58,617 bases of DNA. Source: DATGMS01 sp035303945. GTDB taxonomy: Bacteria > Bacteroidota > Bacteroidia > Cytophagales > Cyclobacteriaceae. The notes under the pieces are model-generated. The model was not told where the DNA came from. It was given only the letters and a program-made list of their open reading frames with translations, and did no database searches. Position numbers and translations under genes: made by a program. Location of the stretch: positions 1 to 58,617 of the forward strand of contig DATGQZ010000045.1 in NCBI GenBank assembly GCA_035303945.1. Reading direction: 5' to 3'. Positions 8,671 through 16,035 of this stretch are shown piece by piece (the stretch's first letter is position 1; each line of letters begins with the position of its first letter).

Positions 8671-9711
8671 ATGAAGGTTTATAAAGAAGCCACGATCTTG
8701 GACATTGCCCGGGAGCTGAATGTGTCGAAGTCGACGGTGTCCAGAGCACTCAAAAACCATCATTCAATAGGTGAGGCTACCAAAAAGGCTGTTCTGGATC
8801 TAGCAAAAAAATATAATTACCATCCCAATAATATTGCCTACAGTCTTTCCAAGAAATCTACTAAGACCATTGGAGTGATTGTGCCCATGGTATCCCATTA
8901 TTACTTTTCTACTGTGATCTCTGGGATAGAAGAGCTAGCCTATAAAGCGGGCTATAAAGTAATCATTTGTCAATCCGGTGAATCTTACAAACGCGAAGTA
9001 TTGGTGTCGCAGGCTTTGCTTTCCAATAAAGTAGATGGTTTGATAGTGTCCATATCCCGAGAGACCAGCGATTCCAGCCATTTTAAAGTATACAAGGATA
9101 AAAATGTGCCGATCGTTTTTTTCGACCGGGTGTGTCCTGATCTTGAAGCCAGCAGCGTAACTGTGGACGATTATCAGGGTGCTTACACGGCGGTGGAGCA
9201 CCTGATAAAAAGCGGATATAGAAAAATCGCCCATTTTGCCGGTCCGCCTTTGCTGCAGATTACGCAGAAGAGGATCGAAGGCTATAAAGATGCGTTGCTG
9301 AACAACGGGTTACCGTTTGACCAAAGCTTGGTGATTGACTGTGGGGAGGGCTTGGAACAGGAGAATGGAGCTGAGGCTGCGCAAAAAATGCTAGATGCGG
9401 GCATTCGCCCCGATGCGGTATTTGCAATCTGCGATCCGATTGCCATTGGCGTGATGATGACTTTGAAGAAAAACAAGATTAAAGTGCCCGATGAAGTGGC
9501 GGTTGTGGGTTTTTGTGATGAGCCTGTGGCCAAAGTGATCGAGCCCCAGTTGTCAACGCTGGTACAGCCGGCATTTGATATTGGGGGGTTGACTGTGGAG
9601 TTGCTATTGAATCAGATCAAGAGTCAAGCGCCCTTGGTTGAAAAGAGGGTGTTAACGGCGGAACTGAAGGTACGAGGATCGAGTGTCAAAGAGGCATTTG
9701 CTGTCCAATAA
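8671..9711 (+). CDS. LacI-family transcriptional regulator of the downstream sugar locus
   Basis: 346 residues. The N-terminal helix-turn-helix (TILDIARELNVSKSTVSRAL, about 8-27) and hinge are classical LacI; the remainder is a periplasmic-binding-protein-like effector domain (TIGVIVPMVSHYYFS; VDGLIVSISRE; RIEGYKDALL; PDAVFAICDPIAIGVM). I start at the ATG at 8671 because the upstream in-frame TTG at 8617 adds 18 residues not expected before the HTH. It lies directly upstream of the SusC/SusD locus, and two operator-like palindromes with the CAACCGGTTG core, the sort of site LacI proteins bind, lie between it and the first susC. It is therefore the probable local repressor or activator, responding to a sugar or sugar derivative. 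Confidence 0.92.
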   Translation: MKVYKEATILDIARELNVSKSTVSRALKNHHSIGEATKKAVLDLAKKYNYHPNNIAYSLSKKSTKTIGVIVPMVSHYYFSTVISGIEELAYKAGYKVIICQSGESYKREVLVSQALLSNKVDGLIVSISRETSDSSHFKVYKDKNVPIVFFDRVCPDLEASSVTVDDYQGAYTAVEHLIKSGYRKIAHFAGPPLLQITQKRIEGYKDALLNNGLPFDQSLVIDCGEGLEQENGAEAAQKMLDAGIRPDAVFAICDPIAIGVMMTLKKNKIKVPDEVAVVGFCDEPVAKVIEPQLSTLVQPAFDIGGLTVELLLNQIKSQAPLVEKRVLTAELKVRGSSVKEAFAVQ

Positions 9712-9844
9712 GTAATTTTGAGGGAAAACTACTCGATTTCTGTTCATTATCGGTCACAACCTTCAGAATCATGGGTAAAATGAGAAAAATTCGAACAAAT
9801 TTCTTGGAGACTATTGCATTTGAGAAATCAATCTCTATATCTTT

Positions 9845-9860
9845 ACACAACCGGTTGCGT
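9845..9860 (+). promoter_or_regulatory. LacI-type operator 1
   Basis: ACACAACCGGTTGCGT is a near-perfect dyad around CAACCGGTTG (9848-9857), the central-CG type typical of LacI-family sites. It touches the candidate -7 box TATCTTTA, so binding would block initiation. Its centre is 94 bp from that of operator 2, close to nine helical turns, compatible with looping by a tetramer or with two dimers on one face. Confidence 0.7.
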
Positions 9861-9928
9861 AGAACCGGAATTCATCCTTTAAAGCATTTTGAAATACAAG
9901 GTTGAGATGTGGACAAAAAAGTAAAAGT

Positions 9929-9964
9929 CTTCCCCGTTACGCAACCGGTTGCGTAACGGGGAAG
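9929..9964 (+). promoter_or_regulatory. Perfect 36-bp palindrome with LacI-type operator core (operator 2)
   Basis: Positions 9929-9946 are exactly the reverse complement of 9947-9964 (left arm CTTCCCCGTTACGCAACC). The centre again contains GCAACCGGTTGC. The dyad is much longer than a LacI site needs, so it may also fold into an 18-bp RNA stem in the susC leader. There is no T-run after it, which argues against a simple terminator. Confidence 0.75.
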
Positions 9965-10142
9965 CGCGAACAGACAACACGATCTAGAAGGGAATGATCC
10001 TTCTTCAGGTGAACATTGGGCGGTACATCTAACGACAGGACAGATAGCTGTACCGGAGCTTGCTTGTAAGAGCATGGTACTGAAGGTAAGATCTTCAGTT
10101 GGTGAAAACATGAATGATTAACATTTACCCAAACTTATTAGC

Positions 10143-13100
10143 ATGAGAAAATCTTTATTAATTAAAAGTGTTTGGACGCTATGTCTGCTATGTTGGTCGA
10201 TGGTATATGCTGCCGCCCAGAACAGCAGGACAGTCAGCGGGACGGTCACTGAAGCTTCAACCAAAGAGGCTATCCCCGGCGCGAGTATCCGTGAGAAAGG
10301 TACAACCCATGGTACAATCACCGGTCTTGACGGGGAATTTACACTTACCTTGACAACGGAAAATCCTGTGCTTGTGGTCACTTTTATCGGCTATGCCACC
10401 CAAGAAATAACCGTTGGAAACTCCTCTGTATTTAACATTTCCCTAGAGAGCGAACTTAGCAATCTTGAAGAAGTGGTGGTCATGGGCTATGGTGAGCAGA
10501 AGAAAGAATCCATCACCAGCGCTGTTTCCATTGTCCAAAGCAAAGACATTTCAAAAGTAGCGGCACCTACCGTCAGTGCCACCCTTGCCGGTAAGCTGCC
10601 CGGCGTTGCTTTCCGTCAAGCAGAAGGACGTCCGGGATCTGGGGCTACCATCAATATCAGAAACATGGGTAATCCCCTTTTTGTAATTGATGGTATTCAA
10701 AAAGACCAAGGACAGTTTAACAACATTTCCCCTCAAGACATTGAAAGTATTACAGTGCTGAAGGATGCGGCAGCCTCCGTATATGGTTCCCGCGCCGCTA
10801 ACGGTGTAATCATTGTAACTACCAAACGGGGTGCACGCGGCCAAAAGCCCACCGTCAACCTGGATGCCTATTATGGCGGTAAGTCCTGGACCCGTTTTCC
10901 GGAAACAGTAAATGCCTACGAATGGACACGTGGTAGGGTGGAGGCAAACATGAATGCCATCAACCCCCAAACCGATGTTACACGAGAAGAGCTGGAGAAA
11001 TGGAGGTTAGGTACGGAGCCAGGCTATCAAAGCTTCGATTGGTATAAGTTTATCATCAAAGAAATGGCGCCGCAAACCCAGATCAACCTGAATACACAAG
11101 GTGGGTCAGAAAACATCAACTATTACCTCTCCTTAACCCGCTTTGACGAAAGCTCTGTATTGGGCCGTGAGTTTATCTTTAACCGTACCAATATACAATC
11201 CAACGTAGATGCATCTATTTCAGAAAGATTAAAAGTAGGAGTGTCTATCAACGGCCGTATCGAAACAAGAGACCAGCCCGGTGTGCCCGGTGTGGATGAT
11301 TATTGGTTGCCCCGTTTTGCATTGTTCCGCAACAGGCCGACAGAAAGGCCCTACGCTAACGACAATCCCAACTACCCAGCACAAATCGGTGAAATCCCAG
11401 CAAACTGGGCCCTTTCCAACAAGGAAATTATGGGTTATTGGCGAGAAGACTGGCGCGTGCTCCAGACCAACTTCAATCTGGATTATGATCTACCGATCAA
11501 AGGCCTTACCGCAAGAGGGGTTTATTCTTATTACTACGCGGACAAATTGATGAACGGCCATGAATACACCTATGATGTGTATACGTACTTCCCAGCAACA
11601 GAAAACTCCCCTGAAGAATACCGAAGAACAGCTGGTAGTGACAACCCTTGGAGGGAAAGAGGTACCACTAAGATTCTGGAGTCTGTTACGCAAGGTCAGT
11701 TAAACTATAACAATGTCTTTAATGACAAGCATACGGTAGGAGGAACTTTTGTATATGAAAGAATAGACAGAAGGACGCTGGATACTTGGGTGCACACCGT
11801 GCCCACCAACAATGCCCTTCCATTATTGCAATTTGCCGATATGGACACCTATAATGATAATGACTTCGAAGAAGCAAGGGTGGGTTATGTCGGTAGGCTG
11901 AACTATGGCTATGATGACAAATATTATGTAGAGGCTTCAGGGAGATACGATGCATCTTGGAAGTTTGCTCCTGAAAAAAGGTGGGGTTTCTTCCCTTCTG
12001 TGTCAGCGGGATGGCGAATTGCTAATGAACCCTTCTTCTCTCCAGTGGTGGACAACAGTATCCTGAGCGATTTGATGATCCGGGCCTCTTATGGTACCCT
12101 AGGAGATGATGATGTAGGGATTGGTGCCTTCGATTACCGAACCGGCTATAATTACGGTACTTCCAATATGATTATTGATGGCAAATTGGTAAGGGGCGCA
12201 AGAGACCGCGGCGTTCCGATCACCAGTATATCCTGGTTTACCAGTACCGTATTGGACATCGGCTTAGACTATAGCTTCCTGGACGGAAAGATCAGCGGTA
12301 GCTTGGATTTCTTCAACAGAAAGAGAGAAGGGCTTCGCGGAAGAAGATGGGATATTCTCACTCCTGTCGAAATCGGATATGACTTGCCTGATGAAAACGT
12401 AAACTCAGATGCCGTCATAGGCGGTGAGGGTTCTTTGCTCTATCGAAACAGAGTAGGCCAAGTTGATCTGTCTCTCGGTGCGAACTTGTCCTATGCACGT
12501 CACAGAAATGTCGCTACCTATATGCCAAGGTGGGGTAACTCGTGGGAGCATTACCGTACCTCTATAGAAGATCGTTGGTCCGGTATCCACTGGGGTTATG
12601 AGGTTTTGGGCCAATTCCGCAGCTTGGACGAAATCAGCGCCCACCCAGTTAACATCGATGGTCAAGGCAACAGAACCTTACTTCCCGGTGATTTTTACTA
12701 TAACGACGTCAACGGCGATGGAATCATAGACAGCAGAGATGAACGTCCGATCGGTTTCTCCAGATCCGGTACTCCTATTGTAAACTATGGGCTGAACTTC
12801 AATGCAAGTTGGAAAAACTTTGATTTGACAGCTGATTTCTCAGGCGGCACGATGTATTCCTATCTCCGGGAGCATGAGATGAGGAATCCCTTCCAAAATA
12901 CCGGTAACCTGCTCAGGGACCTGTATGAAGACAGCTGGCACAGAGAAGATCCTTTCAACGTGGACAGTCCATGGATTGAAGGCAAATATCCGCCGCTACG
13001 ATGGAACGATGGAGGTCACAGCAACTACAGAACATCCAACAGGTGGCTGACCAATATGGTATATCTCAGATTGAGAACACTAGAATTAGGGTATAGCCTT

Positions 13101-13280
13101 CCTCCAGCGCTTTTGGAAAGAATCGGGATGCAGCGGGTAAGAGCGTTTGTCAACACCTACAACCTCTTCTCTATCGACCCGCTGAGGTCTGTGGGTCTTG
13201 ACCCCGAAGTTTTGGACACCAACGGGCTACAGTATCCTCAGTCCTTTGTTTTAAATGCGGGGGTCAACCTGTCCTTTTAA
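10143..13280 (+). CDS. SusC/RagA-type TonB-linked outer-membrane transporter (first pair)
   Basis: 1045 residues. Signal peptide of about 26 residues (MVYAAAQ end), a carboxypeptidase-regulatory-like domain at about 29-105 (VSGTVTEASTKEAIPGAS), a TonB-box-like stretch VVVMGYGEQKKESIT near 117-131, a plug domain (VSATLAGKLPGVAFRQ; PLFVIDGIQKDQG; VLKDAAASVYGSRAANGVIIVTTKRG) and a long beta-barrel ending in Phe. SusC proteins import oligosaccharides or other large ligands with energy from TonB/ExbBD and a SusD lipoprotein lid. It is the first structural gene after the LacI operators; susD follows after 6-18 nt. The ligand is not predictable from sequence. Confidence 0.96.
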   Translation: MRKSLLIKSVWTLCLLCWSMVYAAAQNSRTVSGTVTEASTKEAIPGASIREKGTTHGTITGLDGEFTLTLTTENPVLVVTFIGYATQEITVGNSSVFNISLESELSNLEEVVVMGYGEQKKESITSAVSIVQSKDISKVAAPTVSATLAGKLPGVAFRQAEGRPGSGATINIRNMGNPLFVIDGIQKDQGQFNNISPQDIESITVLKDAAASVYGSRAANGVIIVTTKRGARGQKPTVNLDAYYGGKSWTRFPETVNAYEWTRGRVEANMNAINPQTDVTREELEKWRLGTEPGYQSFDWYKFIIKEMAPQTQINLNTQGGSENINYYLSLTRFDESSVLGREFIFNRTNIQSNVDASISERLKVGVSINGRIETRDQPGVPGVDDYWLPRFALFRNRPTERPYANDNPNYPAQIGEIPANWALSNKEIMGYWREDWRVLQTNFNLDYDLPIKGLTARGVYSYYYADKLMNGHEYTYDVYTYFPATENSPEEYRRTAGSDNPWRERGTTKILESVTQGQLNYNNVFNDKHTVGGTFVYERIDRRTLDTWVHTVPTNNALPLLQFADMDTYNDNDFEEARVGYVGRLNYGYDDKYYVEASGRYDASWKFAPEKRWGFFPSVSAGWRIANEPFFSPVVDNSILSDLMIRASYGTLGDDDVGIGAFDYRTGYNYGTSNMIIDGKLVRGARDRGVPITSISWFTSTVLDIGLDYSFLDGKISGSLDFFNRKREGLRGRRWDILTPVEIGYDLPDENVNSDAVIGGEGSLLYRNRVGQVDLSLGANLSYARHRNVATYMPRWGNSWEHYRTSIEDRWSGIHWGYEVLGQFRSLDEISAHPVNIDGQGNRTLLPGDFYYNDVNGDGIIDSRDERPIGFSRSGTPIVNYGLNFNASWKNFDLTADFSGGTMYSYLREHEMRNPFQNTGNLLRDLYEDSWHREDPFNVDSPWIEGKYPPLRWNDGGHSNYRTSNRWLTNMVYLRLRTLELGYSLPPALLERIGMQRVRAFVNTYNLFSIDPLRSVGLDPEVLDTNGLQYPQSFVLNAGVNLSF

Positions 13281-13298
13281 CCAAAAATGATCAACCCA

Positions 13299-15194
13299 AT
13301 GAAAAAATATATATTTATAGCAATCCTGTCCATCTTCTTTTGGGGATGTAATGATGAGGACTTTCTCAACAGAGATCCAAGAAACATATTGATAGACGAA
13401 CAGGTCTTTTCTGATGAAGCTATTGTATTGTCAGTAGTGGCTGATCTTTATGCCCGTTATCCTGATTTCCAGCATATCAATGGCAACGTCCACGATCATG
13501 CTAATTTTAACGAAGCCTTTTCTTCTGAAGATTATGGCCGACATGGCAATCAGGATTTCGGTTATGGTGACTGGGGCTGGTGGGATTACGGTTTTATCCG
13601 GGAGCTGAACCTTTTCCTGGAAAAGATTGCCGTAGCGGACCAGCTGGACCCTGCCGTAAGAGCGAGATTTGAGGCTGAAGTAAAATGGCTCAGAGCTGCA
13701 GTATACTTCGATGCGGTGAAGAAAATGGGCGGAGTGCCACTGATCTTACAGACGCTGCAGTACGACTTTAGCGGCGATCCCTCCTACTTGCGTACTCCCC
13801 GCGCCAAAGAGCATGAAATTTATGATTTTATCATTGAGGAGATGGATGCCATCAAACCGCATCTTCCTGCCAATGCCAATATCAAAGATAGGGCTACTCA
13901 GGGACTGGCATTAGCGCTAAAATCCCGAGCAGCGCTCTATGCAGGCTCAATTGCTAAGTATGGAGCCATCAGGACGCCTCAGGTGAGCCTCCCTAATGGT
14001 GAGGTGGGTATCCCAGCTTCCATGGCTGACAGCTATTATGCAACCTCCTTGGCCGCATCTCAGGAATTGATTTCTGGTAGCGCAGGAGCCTACGGACTGT
14101 ATATGAAAAACCCTGACAGCTTGTCAGCGAACTTTGCCAACATCTTCTTGGACAAAAGCTCAAACCCAGAAGCGATCTTTGTAAACGACTTTTTATTGAA
14201 AAGCGGCAAGATCAACCACTGGACACTACAAAACCAGCCAAGATCTATGTCTGAAGATGGTGTGAACGGTGGCAGGGTAAATCCTTCGCTCAATTTTGTG
14301 CAATCATTCGAAATGCGTGAGGATAATAGTTTCAAAGCCATACAACATAGAGACGCAAATGGCAACTTTATCGTCTATGACAACCAATTGGACATCTTCG
14401 CTGGACGTGATGCACGTTTGTATGCTACTGTAATGCTTCCAGGAAGTACATATAGAGGAGCCAACGATCGCGTGGATATCTGGGCTGGCCTGTACAGACC
14501 AGGATCAGGTGAGATCATCAGTGCAGATCAGCCAGGCGTGGTACAAAGCGTAGGTGGCAACGAAGTTCAAGTAGTAGGTTTTGATGGTCCAATCAACGGC
14601 TTTAATTATACAGCTCAGACCGGCTTCTTAATTAGAAAATACTTGGATCCAACCCCAGGCGCTGGACAGATTGGTACCCAAAGCGACGTATGGTTCATTC
14701 GTTACCGCTTTGGCGAGATTCTATTAAATGCAGCAGAGGCCGCATTTGAATTGGGCGATGCGAATTTGGCCGCTCAATACATCAACCAAATCAGGCAAAG
14801 AGCCGGTTTTACCAATGACTTAAGACCTGATGAAATTACCTTTGACAGAATCGTCCATGAAAGAAGAATCGAACTCGCATTTGAAGGACATGAGCTTTGG
14901 GACATGAAGCGTTGGAGAATTGCCCATTTGATCTTGAATGGCCAGAATATGAATGCTAGCTCCTTGGTACAAAATATCGGAGAAGCTACCAAAACTAAAA
15001 CCCAGGTGTTCGGGCTTTGGCCATACAAGATCTATAACCCCGGCGGGGCGGACCACAACAAGTGGGTCTTTAATATTGTCCAGCCTACAAGGGTGACCAA
15101 TTCAGACCGCTTTAGGTTGGGGAACTACTATTCCTTTATCAATGAAGATATCAGGAACAGGAACCCATTGATCGTATCGAACCCAAATCAATAA
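13299..15194 (+). CDS. SusD/RagB family outer-membrane lipoprotein (first pair)
   Basis: About 631 residues. Lipoprotein signal MKKYIFIAILSIFFWGC with the acylated Cys at residue 17, followed by the Asn/Asp-rich start typical of SusD (CNDEDFLNRDPRN). TPR-like helical segments (FEAEVKWLRAAVYFDAVKKM; YDFIIEEMDAI) and the conserved C-terminal RIVHERRIELAFEGHELWDMKRW identify SusD/RagB. It caps the SusC barrel and binds the ligand at the surface. An ATG at 13287 in the same frame would add four residues; the one at 13299 gives a standard signal peptide. At more than 600 residues it is on the long side for the family. Confidence 0.94.
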   Translation: MKKYIFIAILSIFFWGCNDEDFLNRDPRNILIDEQVFSDEAIVLSVVADLYARYPDFQHINGNVHDHANFNEAFSSEDYGRHGNQDFGYGDWGWWDYGFIRELNLFLEKIAVADQLDPAVRARFEAEVKWLRAAVYFDAVKKMGGVPLILQTLQYDFSGDPSYLRTPRAKEHEIYDFIIEEMDAIKPHLPANANIKDRATQGLALALKSRAALYAGSIAKYGAIRTPQVSLPNGEVGIPASMADSYYATSLAASQELISGSAGAYGLYMKNPDSLSANFANIFLDKSSNPEAIFVNDFLLKSGKINHWTLQNQPRSMSEDGVNGGRVNPSLNFVQSFEMREDNSFKAIQHRDANGNFIVYDNQLDIFAGRDARLYATVMLPGSTYRGANDRVDIWAGLYRPGSGEIISADQPGVVQSVGGNEVQVVGFDGPINGFNYTAQTGFLIRKYLDPTPGAGQIGTQSDVWFIRYRFGEILLNAAEAAFELGDANLAAQYINQIRQRAGFTNDLRPDEITFDRIVHERRIELAFEGHELWDMKRWRIAHLILNGQNMNASSLVQNIGEATKTKTQVFGLWPYKIYNPGGADHNKWVFNIVQPTRVTNSDRFRLGNYYSFINEDIRNRNPLIVSNPNQ

Positions 15195-15216
15195 GCCATC
15201 TCAAATTATTGACATC

Positions 15217-15918
15217 ATGAAAATTAAATATATCTTCTTTTTAATCCTTGGATGGAGCTTGAGCTCATGTGAGTACGACAACTATGATGCGCCCAAGTCG
15301 ACGCTTACCGGTAAGGTAGTGTATCAGGGAGAGCCCATCAACGTAGCCTCCAACGAAGTCCATTTGGAGCTGTGGGAGCCAGGCTGGCAACTTCGGAACC
15401 GTATCGATGTAACCATGGATCAGGACGGCAGTTATTCTGCATCATTGTTTGATGCAGAATACAAAGTGGTATTTCGACAAGGTCAGGGGCCTTTCCGCAT
15501 GATCACCAACCCGGTGACCAATTCTGATACTATATTGGTCAACGTCAAAGGAGCAACGGTGCAGGATATTGAAGTGATGCCCTATTATATGATCCGTTCC
15601 CCACAGATCAGTAAAAGTGGATCTAATGTCAATGCTACCGCTTCCATTGAGCAAATCATTAAGGACGGTAATGCCCGGGATATAGAAAGGGTGTCTCTTT
15701 TTATCAATCGGACCACTTTCGTCGACAACCGGGGTAATTACCATTTGGCGGTACAGCATCTTCAAGCCAACGAAATTGCAGATTTGTCCAACGTGAGTCT
15801 CAGCTTGGCTATTCCTGATCTGGTCCGGGCACAGAATTACATCTATGCACGTATCGGAGTCAAAATCCAAGGGGTAGAACAATTGATCTATTCACCTGTA
15901 CAACAACTTGAACTATAA
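15217..15918 (+). CDS. DUF3823 domain lipoprotein of the first SusCD operon
   Basis: 233 residues. Lipoprotein signal with Cys at residue 18 (LGWSLSSCEYDNYDAP), then an N-terminal beta-sandwich (STLTGKVVYQGEPI; VHLELWEPGWQL; DQDGSYSASLFDAEYKVVFRQGQGP) and a C-terminal domain (IQDIEVMPYYMIRSPQI-like stretch, SLFINRTTFVD). This is the DUF3823 architecture found downstream of SusC/SusD pairs in Bacteroidota. It is probably an extra surface ligand-binding protein. It starts 22 nt after susD, so is in the same operon; a strong hairpin follows its stop. Confidence 0.9.
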   Translation: MKIKYIFFLILGWSLSSCEYDNYDAPKSTLTGKVVYQGEPINVASNEVHLELWEPGWQLRNRIDVTMDQDGSYSASLFDAEYKVVFRQGQGPFRMITNPVTNSDTILVNVKGATVQDIEVMPYYMIRSPQISKSGSNVNATASIEQIIKDGNARDIERVSLFINRTTFVDNRGNYHLAVQHLQANEIADLSNVSLSLAIPDLVRAQNYIYARIGVKIQGVEQLIYSPVQQLEL

Positions 15919-15924
15919 ACCCAA

Positions 15925-15958
15925 GCCCGAGGTGGGTAGGGCCCTGCCTACCTCGGGC
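15925..15958 (+). terminator. Intercistronic hairpin after the DUF3823 gene
   Basis: Inverted repeat with arms GCCCGAGGTGGGTAGGG and CCCTGCCTACCTCGGGC (17 nt each, two mismatches, self-complementary AGGGCCCT centre), starting 6 nt after the stop. No T-run follows, so it could be a partial terminator or a 3'-end stabiliser that uncouples expression of the two SusCD pairs. Confidence 0.6.
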
Positions 15959-16035
15959 AAAATAAATCTTTCGATAGTCACCCTCTTTCGGAAGGATAGT
16001 TAACATAATCCCCAAAAATCATATAGTCACCCAAA

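Larger units (their letters stand above)
9712..10142. other. 430-bp control region between lacI-type gene and first susC
   Basis: Holds the two LacI-type operators listed separately. Upstream of the first operator, TATCTTTA (9838-9845) is a reasonable -7 box; it directly abuts operator 1, so the expected transcription start falls inside the operator. A TTTG at 9819-9822 is present but only 15 nt away. About 290 nt of leader would then precede the susC ATG at 10143 and include the 36-bp palindrome. No small gene is convincing. Confidence 0.55.

Noticed and set aside
9929..9964. 36-bp palindrome as a plain Rho-independent terminator
   Set aside because: No T-run on either side and it contains an operator core shared with a second upstream site.
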